DNA of 64,000 nt from a virus: the IMG/VR virus record IMGVR_UViG_3300042731_004843, positions 1 to 64,000 of that record; one strand, given 5' to 3'. Both the position numbers and the translations under genes were made by a program. Shown one piece after another: positions 14,294 through 25,500 of this stretch. Within the stretch, counting starts at the first letter, position 1. Each line of letters begins with the position of its first letter. Below the pieces are notes generated by a model that ran no database searches, was not told the DNA's origin, and worked only from the letters and a program-made list of their open reading frames with translations.

Positions 14294-16847
14294 CGACAGC
14301 GAAATTGAGGCCGCAGTAGGCAACTTCGTCAAGAGCGAGGTGTCTGTACAGCGAGATCCGCTGGGACCGGTGGATCTCGCTGCCAAGTTCAATGAAGTAA
14401 TCCAGCTGACTTCGTCCACCTTGATCTTTGACCCCAACGCCATCTTCTATCTGATCTTCCTGGCCACCAACAAACTCAACACATCCGTGCTGACCGCCAT
14501 AGAGTACGTAGAGGATATCCAGCAGGCCATCCAGGAAGTGAGTAAACGGACAAAGGACGTCACCAGGACTACCCTTCTGGGGGATGCGGCCGCTGCCCTG
14601 CTGACTGTGGACTCCATCCTGACCAGCAGTGATGCTATCAGCCAGACCGCCTTCGACAGATACAAGAGGGCAGTAGCAGATTTCACCGACGTGTCGTTGG
14701 CTCCGAACGTCAAAGACGCCGGCGAGATAGTTCGAGCGCCCCAGCTTGCTCGTAAGGAGGTGGTCACCACCCTCCAGAACCTGTCGGCCTTGTGGCCGGA
14801 GATACTGGATGGGCTGACTCAGATAGAGGAAGAGCTGTCTGACTTCCTGAGCCTCAACCTGCCGGTTAACTTCGTGCAGAGGTCGATACGGCGCGTGCGG
14901 GACGACCTGATATCCTGGCAGAATACATTCGAGAGCGCCAGTACGACCCGTGACGATAAGATCGCTGAGTGCAGGGACGCCTATCTGAGCCTAACCTCCG
15001 GGAAGTCGGTGCTGGACAACTACACCACAGTCACCGACCCAACGGACCCCAGAGTAGAGTCCAGCGACGACACGGTTGGTAGGGCTGCCCTACCTGTAGG
15101 AGACGAAGGCGCCCTAAACGTGCCGGAAGACACATGCACCAAGTCCGGTCCTTGGTCCGTGGTCACAGGGGTGAACGACGAGTTCAAGGTGGCGGCAGAC
15201 GGCGCCCTCGAGGTGACTTACACTCTTGTGCCGCCTTCTCAACCCAGCTTGACTGGGTTCGTAGCACACGAAGACGCTACTGAATTCTACGAGATTACAG
15301 CTGGCGTGAACGATAGGCTGGAGATAGACGGCCTAGCGCCCACCATTGCCCTGACTGCAGGCGTGGGGCGCACAACCACGCAGATAGTCTCCGACATCTC
15401 TACCTGGATCACAGCCAACTACCCAGGGCTGTACAGTGCGTCTGTGGTGACCGCGGGCGGCCGCTCCTTTGTGAAGATCACAAAGACGCAGAACGGCGTC
15501 CAACGGCTGCGTATCACAGCAGACGACGTTGCTGACGCGAGCAAGATAGAGCGCGGCTGGCAGGCCCTCGGATTTTGGATCGGGCAGGAGGACAGTAACG
15601 AGGGCATATCGGCTTCAGAGTTCGTTGAGCAGCTCAATGATGCTGGGGACTTCCTGGCGGAGACCGAGACTACCTTGTACGAGGAGGGCACCAATGGCGA
15701 GGTGACCAGTGCCACGGTCTTCGAGGTGCCCATCGATACCATCGCCTCGCTAGACCACGCCGACGACATGCTGTTGGTTCGGAACGCGGAGAATGCCGGG
15801 TACCACCGCATCGTGTCCATCGTCAGGGTGGCTGGCGTAGATCGCATAACAGTGGATGCCGGCACGCCATTCCTAGCCGTGACTACCGACCAGAACTGGC
15901 AGATCGTACGGGACGTGCTGACTATCAGGTCCAAGGCCACGGACCTGACAACGGAGCTGGTCATCGGTGCAGGCAGCGCCAACAGCACGCTGGGGTTCAC
16001 GGCAGGCACGCTGAAGGGCGCGACTACGGGCTTTCGTGTGTCAGTGAGTGGCGTAGACGAGGACTTCTCCAGACGTGACGTCGTGGAGGGGGACCTGGTG
16101 CGTGTCTCTAAGGGACCAGGATACGCAGAGACAGAGCATACTGTGCTCGAGCTCTCCGACAGCAATAGGCAGCTCGAGCTAGATCCCCCAGTGGATGTGG
16201 ACCTCAACACGACCACCTACCCGGACCTGCAGTTCGAGGTCTTGAGTGCGGCCGCGGTAGCCTACGAAGCGTTCATCGAAGAAGTGGCGGCCTGGAGAGA
16301 ACTACTAGAGGCCTCAGACTACTCCGAGGATATCCTGGAGCTCGGACGGGTGATGAACCCCCTTATCGCCAATAAGAACCCCTCCATAGCGCAGATAAAC
16401 GACGCTGAGGCGGCAGCGGACGAGCTATATGAGCTGCTTACCAACGCGTCACCTCCGGGGCTCACCGAGGTCCTGACCGGCTTTGAGGTGGAGGTGGTGC
16501 CCAGGGTAGACGCAGCACTCAACATGCTCAAGGAACGTAGCCTAGACCGCGCCTACGATGAGCTCATGGACGGAGATATCGCCTCCTTTTTCGGGATGGA
16601 CAAGGACGACGCCTCTTCTAGCGGGTACATGCTCAAGACGGCTAGGTCCGTGGTCCAAGAGGACCTACGCACATCAAAGCTGGACGACGACGTGGATGAG
16701 GTCGCACACTGGGATGAGGTCGAAGATACGGACGCCGACTTCGACTACACAGATGCCGACGAAGACGAAAACATTGAGATCCTTGGGGAGATCCCGGACT
16801 ACGATGACGAGGGGGACGTAACCACCACCGAACGGGTGAGGTACTAG
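14280..16847 (+). CDS. Large tail/baseplate structural protein
   Basis: An 855-residue protein. Residues 1-260 are helical with coiled-coil character (VLTAIEYVEDIQQAIQEVSK). Residues about 300-480 are beta-rich and contain the hook-like module (DRLEIDGLAPTIALTAGVGR, RLRITADD). Residues about 540-640 hold another beta domain (ELVIGAGSANSTLGFTAG). The C-terminus from residue 790 is extremely acidic, with runs of Asp and Glu. It sits immediately before small and gp25-like baseplate genes, so a wedge or tail-tube-adjacent role is likely. No enzymatic motif is seen. Confidence 0.8.
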   Translation: MAGYSDSEIEAAVGNFVKSEVSVQRDPLGPVDLAAKFNEVIQLTSSTLIFDPNAIFYLIFLATNKLNTSVLTAIEYVEDIQQAIQEVSKRTKDVTRTTLLGDAAAALLTVDSILTSSDAISQTAFDRYKRAVADFTDVSLAPNVKDAGEIVRAPQLARKEVVTTLQNLSALWPEILDGLTQIEEELSDFLSLNLPVNFVQRSIRRVRDDLISWQNTFESASTTRDDKIAECRDAYLSLTSGKSVLDNYTTVTDPTDPRVESSDDTVGRAALPVGDEGALNVPEDTCTKSGPWSVVTGVNDEFKVAADGALEVTYTLVPPSQPSLTGFVAHEDATEFYEITAGVNDRLEIDGLAPTIALTAGVGRTTTQIVSDISTWITANYPGLYSASVVTAGGRSFVKITKTQNGVQRLRITADDVADASKIERGWQALGFWIGQEDSNEGISASEFVEQLNDAGDFLAETETTLYEEGTNGEVTSATVFEVPIDTIASLDHADDMLLVRNAENAGYHRIVSIVRVAGVDRITVDAGTPFLAVTTDQNWQIVRDVLTIRSKATDLTTELVIGAGSANSTLGFTAGTLKGATTGFRVSVSGVDEDFSRRDVVEGDLVRVSKGPGYAETEHTVLELSDSNRQLELDPPVDVDLNTTTYPDLQFEVLSAAAVAYEAFIEEVAAWRELLEASDYSEDILELGRVMNPLIANKNPSIAQINDAEAAADELYELLTNASPPGLTEVLTGFEVEVVPRVDAALNMLKERSLDRAYDELMDGDIASFFGMDKDDASSSGYMLKTARSVVQEDLRTSKLDDDVDEVAHWDEVEDTDADFDYTDADEDENIEILGEIPDYDDEGDVTTTERVRY

Positions 16848-17176
16848 TGGCTACCAGCACTCCCAGCAAGCAGACTAAGCTGAATCTACAGCTACGTGAG
16901 TCACTAGCTGGTGCTTACGCCTTCGTGCGCGGCAGGCAGTTCACTGAGCAGCTGGCCAACGTCACATATGAGGAGCTGCTTGACGCCGCCATCGACCGCA
17001 TAGAGGGTACCAAAGGCCGGACAGAGGTACGTCCCACACTGCTGGAACGCATAAAGATGATCAAAGAAGAGGTGGTGCAAGCCGTAGATACGGTCAAAAA
17101 GAAACCACCCTCTTACTGGACCATAGAGAATGACGGTAGAATCAGCGCTGAGGACGCGACGAACACCAAGGAGTAG
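16847..17176 (+). CDS. Small helical protein in baseplate operon
   Basis: A 109-residue protein starting at GTG 16847, which overlaps the last base of the preceding stop. It is helical and charged (FTEQLANVTYEELLDAAIDR, LLERIKMIKEEVVQAVDTVK), with no cysteines or membrane segment. It lies between a large structural protein and the gp25-like gene, so it is probably a small baseplate component or assembly factor. No family is recognised. Confidence 0.75.
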   Translation: MATSTPSKQTKLNLQLRESLAGAYAFVRGRQFTEQLANVTYEELLDAAIDRIEGTKGRTEVRPTLLERIKMIKEEVVQAVDTVKKKPPSYWTIENDGRISAEDATNTKE

Positions 17177-17178
17177 TA

Positions 17179-17829
17179 ATGGACCTACAGTTCGTACAGT
17201 TCCAAGACGCGCTGAAGCTGACGGGTGCGCGTGAGGTCCCAGACCTCGATCCGCGTACGCTGCAGATAACTGGGCCCGACTTCCGCTCGGCAGTCGAGGT
17301 GATCATCAACGAGGTACCGTCTCCCTCGTTTGTGGTGGCGTCCAAACAGCACATACTGGCGCAAGTCCCGCCTACTCAGGTGAAGAACACCATCAGGGTC
17401 GTTACGGTCCTTAGCGCAAACTTCACGGCCTCATTTCAGAGCAAGATACGTTTCCGGCTGGGCCCGAATTCCACTACGGCCACTGGACTGAAGGCCATGA
17501 TGCAGACCTTCCTGAAGGTGCTGCTGACTACGGTGGGCTCGGACGCGTTCGCCAAGAACCAGGGGGGCAGCGCCCTGAAGAATGTCGGGAAGAACTTCGA
17601 TCTTGGGCAGAGCTCATCCCTGGTGTCAGATTTCGCTATTGCTGTGCGGCGCACGGAGCAGCAGATACGCTCTTTCCAGAGCTACCAGCCGCGGCTTGCG
17701 GATGATGAGCGGCTCTTGTCCGCGAACCTTCTGAACGCGAAGTTCGACGTGAACACGTTGACCCTGATAGCCAGAGTGGAGTTGATCTCCCAATCCGGCA
17801 TCAGAGCAATCGCGAACTTGGAGCTGTAG
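17179..17829 (+). CDS. gp25-like baseplate wedge protein
   Basis: A 216-residue protein. The C-terminal ~120 residues fit the gp25/W baseplate fold: GLKAMMQTFLKVLLTTVGSD, a central SDFAIAVRRTEQQIRSFQSY helix, and paired strands ending NTLTLIARVELIS. It lacks the usual short N-terminal layout and instead has an extra ~85-residue beta domain first (FRSAVEVIINEVPSPSFVVA). The strongest support is context: it lies directly before the baseplate-J-like gene, the standard order of gp25 and J/gp6 genes in contractile-tailed phages. Confidence 0.7.
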   Translation: MDLQFVQFQDALKLTGAREVPDLDPRTLQITGPDFRSAVEVIINEVPSPSFVVASKQHILAQVPPTQVKNTIRVVTVLSANFTASFQSKIRFRLGPNSTTATGLKAMMQTFLKVLLTTVGSDAFAKNQGGSALKNVGKNFDLGQSSSLVSDFAIAVRRTEQQIRSFQSYQPRLADDERLLSANLLNAKFDVNTLTLIARVELISQSGIRAIANLEL

Positions 17830-17830
17830 C

Positions 17831-20800
17831 ATGCCAGGCACCGAAGACCTCAAGGAATTCGTAGAGAACAGGCTGCTTGCCTACGATCCGGACATAGACC
17901 TTACCGAGGGGTCTCCTGCTCAAGAGCAGGTGGTCGATCCCATCGTCAATAGGTACGCCGTTGACCCCCTCGAGATGGACATCGAAAAGTTCATCGATGC
18001 ACGCCTATCTCAAGAATACCCGAACATGAACTTCCGGGAAGGGAGCGGCGTACGCGACACCTTGGTGAAACCGGACCAAGTTCTGATGGACCCGGTAGTC
18101 CGGGAAACCAACCTGATCAAGCAGGGTCAGTCCTTGGCCAATCCGGAGCTCCTCTCAGATACTGAGGCGGACTCCCTCGTGGCCAATATCTTCGTCACTC
18201 GTACTACTGGCGGCCTATCGACCGGCACCGTGCGCCTCTATTTCAACGCCCCAGTGGCGGTAAATATCAGTGTAGGCAACGTAGCTTACACCGCCGCAGG
18301 TCTGCGTTTTCTGCCCACCACTCTGCAGAGCATCTCTGCGGAAGCGATGATCTTCAACCAGTCCGGTAGCCTCTACTACTTCGATATCCAAGTAACGGCG
18401 GAGAAGGCTGGGGACGAGTACAACATCGGCCGGGAAGAAATCATTGGCATCACCAACCTCAACATAGCAGTACGGGTCACCAACCCCGAGAGGTTCGAGA
18501 ACGGTATCAACGAGGAGACCACCGAAGAGCTGATAGACAGAGCTGAGATCAGCATCACCGAGCGGTCGCTCGTTACCGGCCGTGGTGTGGCAGCGCGCCT
18601 CTACGACCAGTTCGAGGACCTGAAACATCTCCAGGTTGTGGGGCACTACGATGAGGAGATGCAGAGGGACATCATCAAGGGCGGAGATCTGGGCCCTGTA
18701 CTTCTATCCGGGTCGGACGGGTACACGGAAGATGACGGTGATGGGGACTCTGCCACCCGCTACTTCAAGTCCAGGTACGCGGACTTTGCTGCATTCTTTG
18801 GGGCTTTGGGGGCTGAGGAGAACCACTACCTAACCGTCAGTCAGGCCGTTTACGGTACCGACGGCTCGGTACCTGCCAGTGCCTTGAACCACTTGATCAT
18901 ACCAGGCGCCGAGTTCACTGCCGAAGATGTGGGCATCATGATCGTAGCGGTAGATGCCGCAAATCCAGGAAACATCGGCCCGGTAGAAGTCGAGGCCATC
19001 TCTAGCGACGTCGAGGTGCGCGTCAACCGTACTGGTGTTGCTGAGAGCGGCACCATCACCTACATACTCCTCCGGCCGCCCAAGGACTACGAAATACTAG
19101 AGGTTGTGGGCACGTCAGAACTACGGGTCAGTGAAGATCTGCCCGTAGATAGGCAGGCCCTGATATGGTCCGTGCGTCAGAAAGTGCTCACCCTCTCGGA
19201 CATCCCAGGTGGCATCCTCTTTTCCATAAACGGGGAGGTGGAGATCCAATCGGATGAGATCCACATCGGAGGTGCCAGCGACTTCTACATCAGAGGTACC
19301 GGAGTGGAGGAGCGCGAGCTCACCATTGCCGCGATCTCGGATGAGATCCCAGTACTAAGAGCCCTAACCGGCGAGACGGACACATCTGTCGGATACGAGG
19401 AATTCTTCCGCGACCAGAACCAGAACTTCGTGGCCCTGGGTGTGCAACCTGGTATGTCCCTGGTCATTGAGTCAGGGGTGGACGCTGGCACCAAAACTAT
19501 CCTGCGCGTAGGCGTGAAGCCCGCGGGCGCGGCGGTAGGAACGGAAACCCAATGGCTGCAGGTGGAGCCGAGCATAACCTCCACCGCCACGGACCTGCGG
19601 TACAAGATCGTAGACGACATCGACATCAACTTGAACGAGCCGAAGACCAGGCGCGGTGAGGGTACCGACCTCCAGACCATCCAGCTCAGCGACACAGTAA
19701 CCACGCTTTCTGCTGTGGACTTCTTGGCGCTGGGTACGGAGGTGGACGATACACTGAAGATCGTGGATGGAGACGACGAGGGGGAGTACACAGTCACCGG
19801 CACGTCCGGAACGGGCAACAAGAACCTGATCCTCAGCGCCTTGATGGTCTCTACAGCGAACAACATCTCCTGGGAGCTGTACAAAGCGCAGGAGGGCATA
19901 GAGTTCCCACTGGTACGTATCCGTTCAGTGGACATCCTGGACAGCTCCGAGCAGCCCACGGGGGACATCATCCCCTACGCTGTACCCATCGATGCCCGTT
20001 CTACCTGCTTCTCTAACGCCGGCCGGGGTATCAAGGTCAGCACGGGGGACGCCATCACGGGCATCGTGGCCACCACCTCTCTGGATGACCTCGTGTACCC
20101 GTTGGCGGCCGCGCAGCTGGACTTCTCAGTGAATGGTGGGGCCACCCAGTCTGTAGTAGTGACTGGAGCCACGGGCAAGACCGACCTCGTCAATAAGATT
20201 AACGCAGTGATCCCAAATATTGCTGGTTTCATTACCATTACTGGCAAGGACTACCTGACCATTAGATCTGGAGACCGTTGGATACAGGTGTTGGCCAGGG
20301 CGGACAACGCCGTAGTAGGCCTGGATACTACCGGCGAGGACAACAGGCAGATCAAGAGCTCGGGGAATATTTCTGACTGGACCTCGGCTACCTATGATTT
20401 GAAAGCCGTCAAGGACGCCGTATCAATCACTACCGGCGATAACATAGGGTACCTGTACCTGGTGGCGGTAGAGACTGACCGCATACTGGCCGTGGGATTC
20501 GACGAGGGAGAGCGTCGTCTGCGGTTTTTGGCTCCGGGTACGCGCGTGTCCATGAGTGTGGGGTCGCGATCTTATGGCAAGGCCAGGGTATACTTCCTCG
20601 ACCCCACCTCTTTCCAGGTAAGGGGGGCCTGGCACCCACCCCTGAAGAACACCACAGACATACCGGCCAACATGGCTCTGACTGCTGGCGGCTCTAGTAT
20701 AGCCGTAGATGAGGAAGACGTTGCCTACTTCACGGCCACAATAAACGGAACCAATCTACGCTTCTTCCCGGACCCGGACCTGAAGCATCAGGTGCTGCCT

Positions 20801-22159
20801 CCGTCTGGAGACGGTCCCCCGAATAATTTACTCACGTCTATCGCAACTCCAAATTTCTGCGAGACTGATTCTACGCCTAGTCTCCCATTGGGGCAGAACT
20901 CTAGAGACCCGGATATCGACTTCCTGCAGCGCGAAGTTCGGGTGGGTGATTTGCTAGAAGTAACCTACCAGCCTATACAGGGTAACGTAGATCTGACCAC
21001 CGCAGGCGGATTTAGCTACGGCGACCTGCCGGCCGACGATATCCCCAGTAATCCGCCCAGGACGCTGACCCTCTCTTTGGATGGTGCGCCATCCAAGACT
21101 CTGACCTTCTCTGATCAAGTCACAAATGAGGACGACTTGGTCGGTGAAATTAACGACTTCTGGGGAGAAGAGTTCGCGTTTTTGGAGGACATCGGTGGGG
21201 CCAAATATTTGAGGTTGGAGGCGGACTACGAGATCGTGCTCTACGGTGGCATAGCAAACCAGGCCAATGTGATCCTGGGGCTCCCTCCCACAACTGCAAC
21301 GAATGCGGCCTTCGCGGGACCAGGGCTCTACGCGATAACCTATGTGGGGGATTCTGGAGACCCAGCGGCGCATAATGCATTGGAGGTCAGTCCAGCATTC
21401 AGCCATCCTTTGGGCGTGGGAGCGCCTGCGCAGCATTTCATCGTCTACCGTCCCGGCTTGCAGAGACTCCACTCCACGGCCATGGCCGAGAATGTGGAGG
21501 TCGGGCTCTACTACATGGATGTAGAGCTGGTGTCCGAGGGGTCGGGAGATGACTGGAACATCCCAGATGGAGAGCTCTTGGACATAGAGGGCTACGAATC
21601 CGACGGCTACCGTTTGGTGGTCGCGGATTCCAATCTGTCCTACTCCACGGAGGAGCAGGTCGCCATGATCCTGAGTCGGCGTATTCTGACGGTGGGCTCT
21701 AGCGACAGGCCCGATCAGGCGCTGACACTCTCAGGACAGAATATCCAGGTGAACTATGACAGGTCCCCCCTCGTGTCTTCAGTACAGGCATTCGCCTCGG
21801 CAGATCTGGAGCGCGTACTGACGGCCAGTCTGTTGGTGCGCCATCTCCAGCCGCACTACCTGAACTTCGAGATACTCTACAGAGGAGGGTCTTCTGCAGA
21901 TGTGGTGACGGACGACGTGGACGCCTATCTAGACGGTCTTGGGCCAGAGGACAGGGTAGAGTCGTCGGACCTCCAAGGCGTGGCCATCAGACGAGGCGCC
22001 ACGTACGTTCAGAACCCCATCACGCTGGTAGCGGTGGCGCATGATGCGGAACGGAGGATATCTGTGGACAGGTCCGAGGACTACGTCACTACCGGTAGAC
22101 TGTCCACCTTCTTCTCCGGGGACATAACGATCACTAGGGAAATACCCGAGAGCCTTTAG
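17831..22159 (+). CDS. Giant baseplate-J-like (gp6/gp47 family) protein
   Basis: A 1442-residue protein. The first ~260 residues follow the baseplate J pattern: an N-terminus with EGSPAQEQVVDPI and EGSGVRDTLVKP, then a beta domain and NGINEETTEELIDRAEISIT with TGRGVAARL. J proteins are typically 300-500 residues, so this one has large insertions. Those include at least two hook-like modules (near nucleotides 20116-20340 and 21058-21300: LTLSLDGAPSKTLTFSDQ, then ANVILGLPPTT). The final ~90 residues return to J-like sequence (RVESSDLQGVAIRRGATYVQ). It forms the wedge ring around the hub. It ends 4 bases into the convergent gene at 22156. Confidence 0.88.
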   Translation: MPGTEDLKEFVENRLLAYDPDIDLTEGSPAQEQVVDPIVNRYAVDPLEMDIEKFIDARLSQEYPNMNFREGSGVRDTLVKPDQVLMDPVVRETNLIKQGQSLANPELLSDTEADSLVANIFVTRTTGGLSTGTVRLYFNAPVAVNISVGNVAYTAAGLRFLPTTLQSISAEAMIFNQSGSLYYFDIQVTAEKAGDEYNIGREEIIGITNLNIAVRVTNPERFENGINEETTEELIDRAEISITERSLVTGRGVAARLYDQFEDLKHLQVVGHYDEEMQRDIIKGGDLGPVLLSGSDGYTEDDGDGDSATRYFKSRYADFAAFFGALGAEENHYLTVSQAVYGTDGSVPASALNHLIIPGAEFTAEDVGIMIVAVDAANPGNIGPVEVEAISSDVEVRVNRTGVAESGTITYILLRPPKDYEILEVVGTSELRVSEDLPVDRQALIWSVRQKVLTLSDIPGGILFSINGEVEIQSDEIHIGGASDFYIRGTGVEERELTIAAISDEIPVLRALTGETDTSVGYEEFFRDQNQNFVALGVQPGMSLVIESGVDAGTKTILRVGVKPAGAAVGTETQWLQVEPSITSTATDLRYKIVDDIDINLNEPKTRRGEGTDLQTIQLSDTVTTLSAVDFLALGTEVDDTLKIVDGDDEGEYTVTGTSGTGNKNLILSALMVSTANNISWELYKAQEGIEFPLVRIRSVDILDSSEQPTGDIIPYAVPIDARSTCFSNAGRGIKVSTGDAITGIVATTSLDDLVYPLAAAQLDFSVNGGATQSVVVTGATGKTDLVNKINAVIPNIAGFITITGKDYLTIRSGDRWIQVLARADNAVVGLDTTGEDNRQIKSSGNISDWTSATYDLKAVKDAVSITTGDNIGYLYLVAVETDRILAVGFDEGERRLRFLAPGTRVSMSVGSRSYGKARVYFLDPTSFQVRGAWHPPLKNTTDIPANMALTAGGSSIAVDEEDVAYFTATINGTNLRFFPDPDLKHQVLPPSGDGPPNNLLTSIATPNFCETDSTPSLPLGQNSRDPDIDFLQREVRVGDLLEVTYQPIQGNVDLTTAGGFSYGDLPADDIPSNPPRTLTLSLDGAPSKTLTFSDQVTNEDDLVGEINDFWGEEFAFLEDIGGAKYLRLEADYEIVLYGGIANQANVILGLPPTTATNAAFAGPGLYAITYVGDSGDPAAHNALEVSPAFSHPLGVGAPAQHFIVYRPGLQRLHSTAMAENVEVGLYYMDVELVSEGSGDDWNIPDGELLDIEGYESDGYRLVVADSNLSYSTEEQVAMILSRRILTVGSSDRPDQALTLSGQNIQVNYDRSPLVSSVQAFASADLERVLTASLLVRHLQPHYLNFEILYRGGSSADVVTDDVDAYLDGLGPEDRVESSDLQGVAIRRGATYVQNPITLVAVAHDAERRISVDRSEDYVTTGRLSTFFSGDITITREIPESL

Positions 22160-22494
22160 TCCTCCGGGCCGTCAAGTATGGGGAAGGCCGGTTTCAGTGC
22201 CTTGGCCAAGTTGCCGAGCGTTACGATGATCCCTGAATGAGGGTCATGCACGCAGCCACATGCTTCGCACTCGAGCAGGTACCGCGGCATGGGGTCGCCG
22301 TTGCGGAACATCATGCGCGCGTCTCCGGTCTTCTTCAGGCCGGTGGTGCCGCAATGTGGACAGACCTGGCTGTAGTAGAAGGCCTCTCGCTCGTCTGCTA
22401 GAGGGCTGACGACGTCCCGGTGCCCTTCTAGTAGTTTCTTGGTGATTTCGGGATCGAGTGTCTTGAGTTGCATCACTGCACAGGGTAGCCTCAC
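22156..22494 (-). CDS. Inverted zinc-ribbon protein
   Basis: A protein of up to 112 residues on the opposite strand to all its neighbours. It has a CPHCG...CEACG pair spaced about 33 residues apart, a typical zinc ribbon. The frame opens at GTG 22494; GTG 22476 or ATG 22473 are alternative starts that fit the GTGAGG sequence upstream better. The 3' end overlaps the baseplate-J stop by 4 bases. Function unknown; zinc ribbons of this size often bind nucleic acid or RNA polymerase. Its own promoter would have to lie in the 81-base gap shared with the next + strand gene. Confidence 0.7.
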   Translation of the reverse strand: MRLPCAVMQLKTLDPEITKKLLEGHRDVVSPLADEREAFYYSQVCPHCGTTGLKKTGDARMMFRNGDPMPRYLLECEACGCVHDPHSGIIVTLGNLAKALKPAFPILDGPED

Positions 22495-22514
22495 ATGACC
22501 AGAAGTTCAATGGT

Positions 22515-22544
22515 TTGACCCTCTGCGATGTGGGAGAGTAGAAT
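22515..22544 (+). promoter_or_regulatory. Sigma-70-like promoter before the giant tail gene
   Basis: The gap between the inverted zinc-ribbon gene and the giant tail gene holds TTGACC (22515-22520), an 18-base spacer and TAGAAT (22539-22544), about 30 bases before the ATG. It resembles candidates at 28152 and 54222, which supports a shared promoter class. Which polymerase uses it is not known. Confidence 0.5.
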
Positions 22545-22575
22545 GCAGAATGCAGAAACCTGCCAGGGCTGACTG

Positions 22576-25500
22576 ATGCCTAAGACCCTTATTGCCGTAG
22601 TTCCCAACGCGGATATCTACAAGCGCACGGGAGGATCTTGGTCCGCGCTTTCTCCGGCTGTGGATTGGGGCGGTGGTGCTGGCGGTCGGATGATCCTCGG
22701 GCTACCCCACGGAGAGATCGTAGTCCAACGTGACACCTCACCAGAGTTCTGCCATCGCAATGCCCTGACTGCGGAATGGAGTTACAAGCCAAGGGCTTCG
22801 GCGGGATCCGACCTTTTTCACAGCGGTTGCGTTGTTGACGCGACACACGCTTACGCCTTCAGTGAGGACGGGTACGTAGAGAGGTTCAATGGGCTAGAAT
22901 GGTATGATTTGACTCCCGGGGGTGGTCCTCTGGCTGGCGGCGCAAGCCATGGATGGGCGGCCGGGGTTGAGGATCTCTGGTGCTGTAACCGCGCTGGATA
23001 TCTGTGGCACAAGGTCAGTGGCGGAATTTGGACAGATAGATTTTCAGAGCTGACGGCTGCCCTGCCCGCATTGGGTATAACCAGGATTAACGATGTATGG
23101 TCGTATGGCAGCAACGTCTACTTTCTTGCCGTAAACTGGGCGACCGATACGACCTATCTGGTCAAGTACGATGGGGTGTCATGGACGGCGGTGGGGGGAG
23201 CACCCATAACTGGTGCTACGACAAGCGACCTGCACACAGTATGGGGTACTGACGACAGCCACATTTGGGTTAACGGGCGCACGCTCAGTCCGAACGCCTA
23301 CGTGGTCTATTTCTGGAATGGCGGTTCCTGGGCTGCGCAGTACGCAAGCGGGACGCCTACTGGAGTACAGACTGATGGCCGGAGCCTGTTTGGTGAGAAT
23401 GCCTCTGTTGTGGCCTCTTGCTTCCAAAGTGGGGCTGCTGATGAGATGCTTGAGACAACTGACGGAGCTTCTTGGTCGGCGCTGACAATACCGCCCAACA
23501 ACACCTATGGTTTGGGCGTGCAATATGACAGCTCCCCGCTAACTGGTGAGGTACTTTTGGCGGTCGGTGGCGGACCGTTGGTGCTCGGTAGCACAAAGGC
23601 TTTGTATAGATATGATGATGGGGTTTCTGCGTGGAATCTCTTTCCTGTACAGCCGCCTTGGCCTGTAGCCAGTACAGGTTCCTATTTTGCGGCAGGGCTG
23701 CCAAACGGGGAGATCATCGTCAATGACGGGCCAAATGCGGGGTACTTCCCAGACAAGTACCTGCACTTCGATCCGACGACTGCCGCCTGGTCCCAGGTCC
23801 AGAAGCCCCTCCCGGTAATCCACCCCAAGGTATCCTTTGTCCGGGACGACAACCTGGTGGTATTGGGTGCCACCACCCGAGAAATAGACATCTGGGATGG
23901 CGTATCTTACTCCCGTGCCCCCTCTGGGATGACCGCTGGAGCACTTAGAGGCATCGCGGCCGCGTCCAGTACCGACATCTGGTGTACTACCGACACCACC
24001 GCTCTGTGGCATCTGGAGTCGGGGTCCTGGGTCAACAGGTGGGACGAAGCTCGAATCGCTCTTGGCGGGACGAACCTGTTTTTCAAGGGAGTGTGGTACG
24101 TTGATGGGGCTTACTACTTCATCAGCAATGACTTCACGGGGTATAACGGCAAGATTTCCAAATGGACCCCTGGCGGCGGGTTCTCTCTAGTTGCGCTTAT
24201 CGGGGCCCCCTCTCCTGGGAACTCAACCATAACCTGTGATATCTGGGCCAGAGCTGCCGATGACATCTGGGTGTTCGGATACTGGTCGAACGACGAGGTT
24301 TGGCATTGGAATGGTAGCACCGTCACTCGCAAGTTTGAGGCTCCGAGCCGAAAACTTAACATGTTCTATAGTGGGGATCATCTAATACACGGGACCGATA
24401 GCAATCCCTATATGTTCGGCACGACACCCGACAACGGCGGGGCTTGGTACGAAAGCACTGACACGGGGGCTAGCTGGCTTCCGATCACATGGATTGACGG
24501 GAATCGGCTATTTGGGTTGGGGAAGAGCGGGGACCCCTCTTCCGCCATCCTCCCCATGCCCACCAGCGCTGATTGGGAGTGCATGGACATCTCAGAAACC
24601 GAGATGCCCGATGTACTAATAACAGAAGGCGTACAGGCATCTCGAGGAGCTCCGTGGTTTTCCATCGACGGCAATGACGACCTCGTCATCTACAGCGACG
24701 ACGGCACGGAAAGCATCCTGACCATAGAGCTTCCCATCTCCTCCACATTCTCCTTTGAGACCACGTTCAAGATGAGCGACCTGCCGCTTGATCTGAGCCA
24801 ACTCGACAAAGAGCGGTTCTTCGTGGGTGTCTACGACAAGCAGGACAACGCTGGTGGCGTGCTGCTGTCCCGCAATGGCCTGGCCATGGTTGCGGCTTTT
24901 GGTACACAGGCCCTGACGCTGCCCGGCAGCCAGAACATCTTCGATGAGGGGGAAGACTATTGGACCATGAGGTTCGTGGTCCGGGGGGACATCGACAGAT
25001 TCGACCTCTACCTCACAAAGACGGACGAGCTCCCGGCCACTGGACACGTGCTAAGGTACACGTCTGCGGCACCTGTGACCCCGCCCGGTTCTTTGGACGA
25101 GGTGCGTATCGAGATCTTGGGGCAGAGCCCTACCAACCAAACGGTGGGCAAGTTCTCGACCCTGCGATGCGCCTGCTTCGACGCTCTTATCCCCAACCAG
25201 CGCCCCATAGCTGACGCCGGCGCTGACCAGGCGGCTAACATAGGGTCCGCTGTCACTCACGACGGTCGCAACAGCTACGATCCAGAAGGCGCGGCGCTTA
25301 CCTACGACTGGGCACTGATCAGTGCCCCGGAGGGGTCTAGGTTCAAGATCTCTGGGTCAGGCTCAACTATCGATGACGGAGATGCCGACGGCTTCACGGA
25401 CGTCTTTAACGGCGGCACAGAAGCCTTCAGCGAGGAGAACGCTCCCCTACTACAGCCGGGGGACCACCTACTTGTGGGGGGTGTGCTTCATCGGGTGTCT

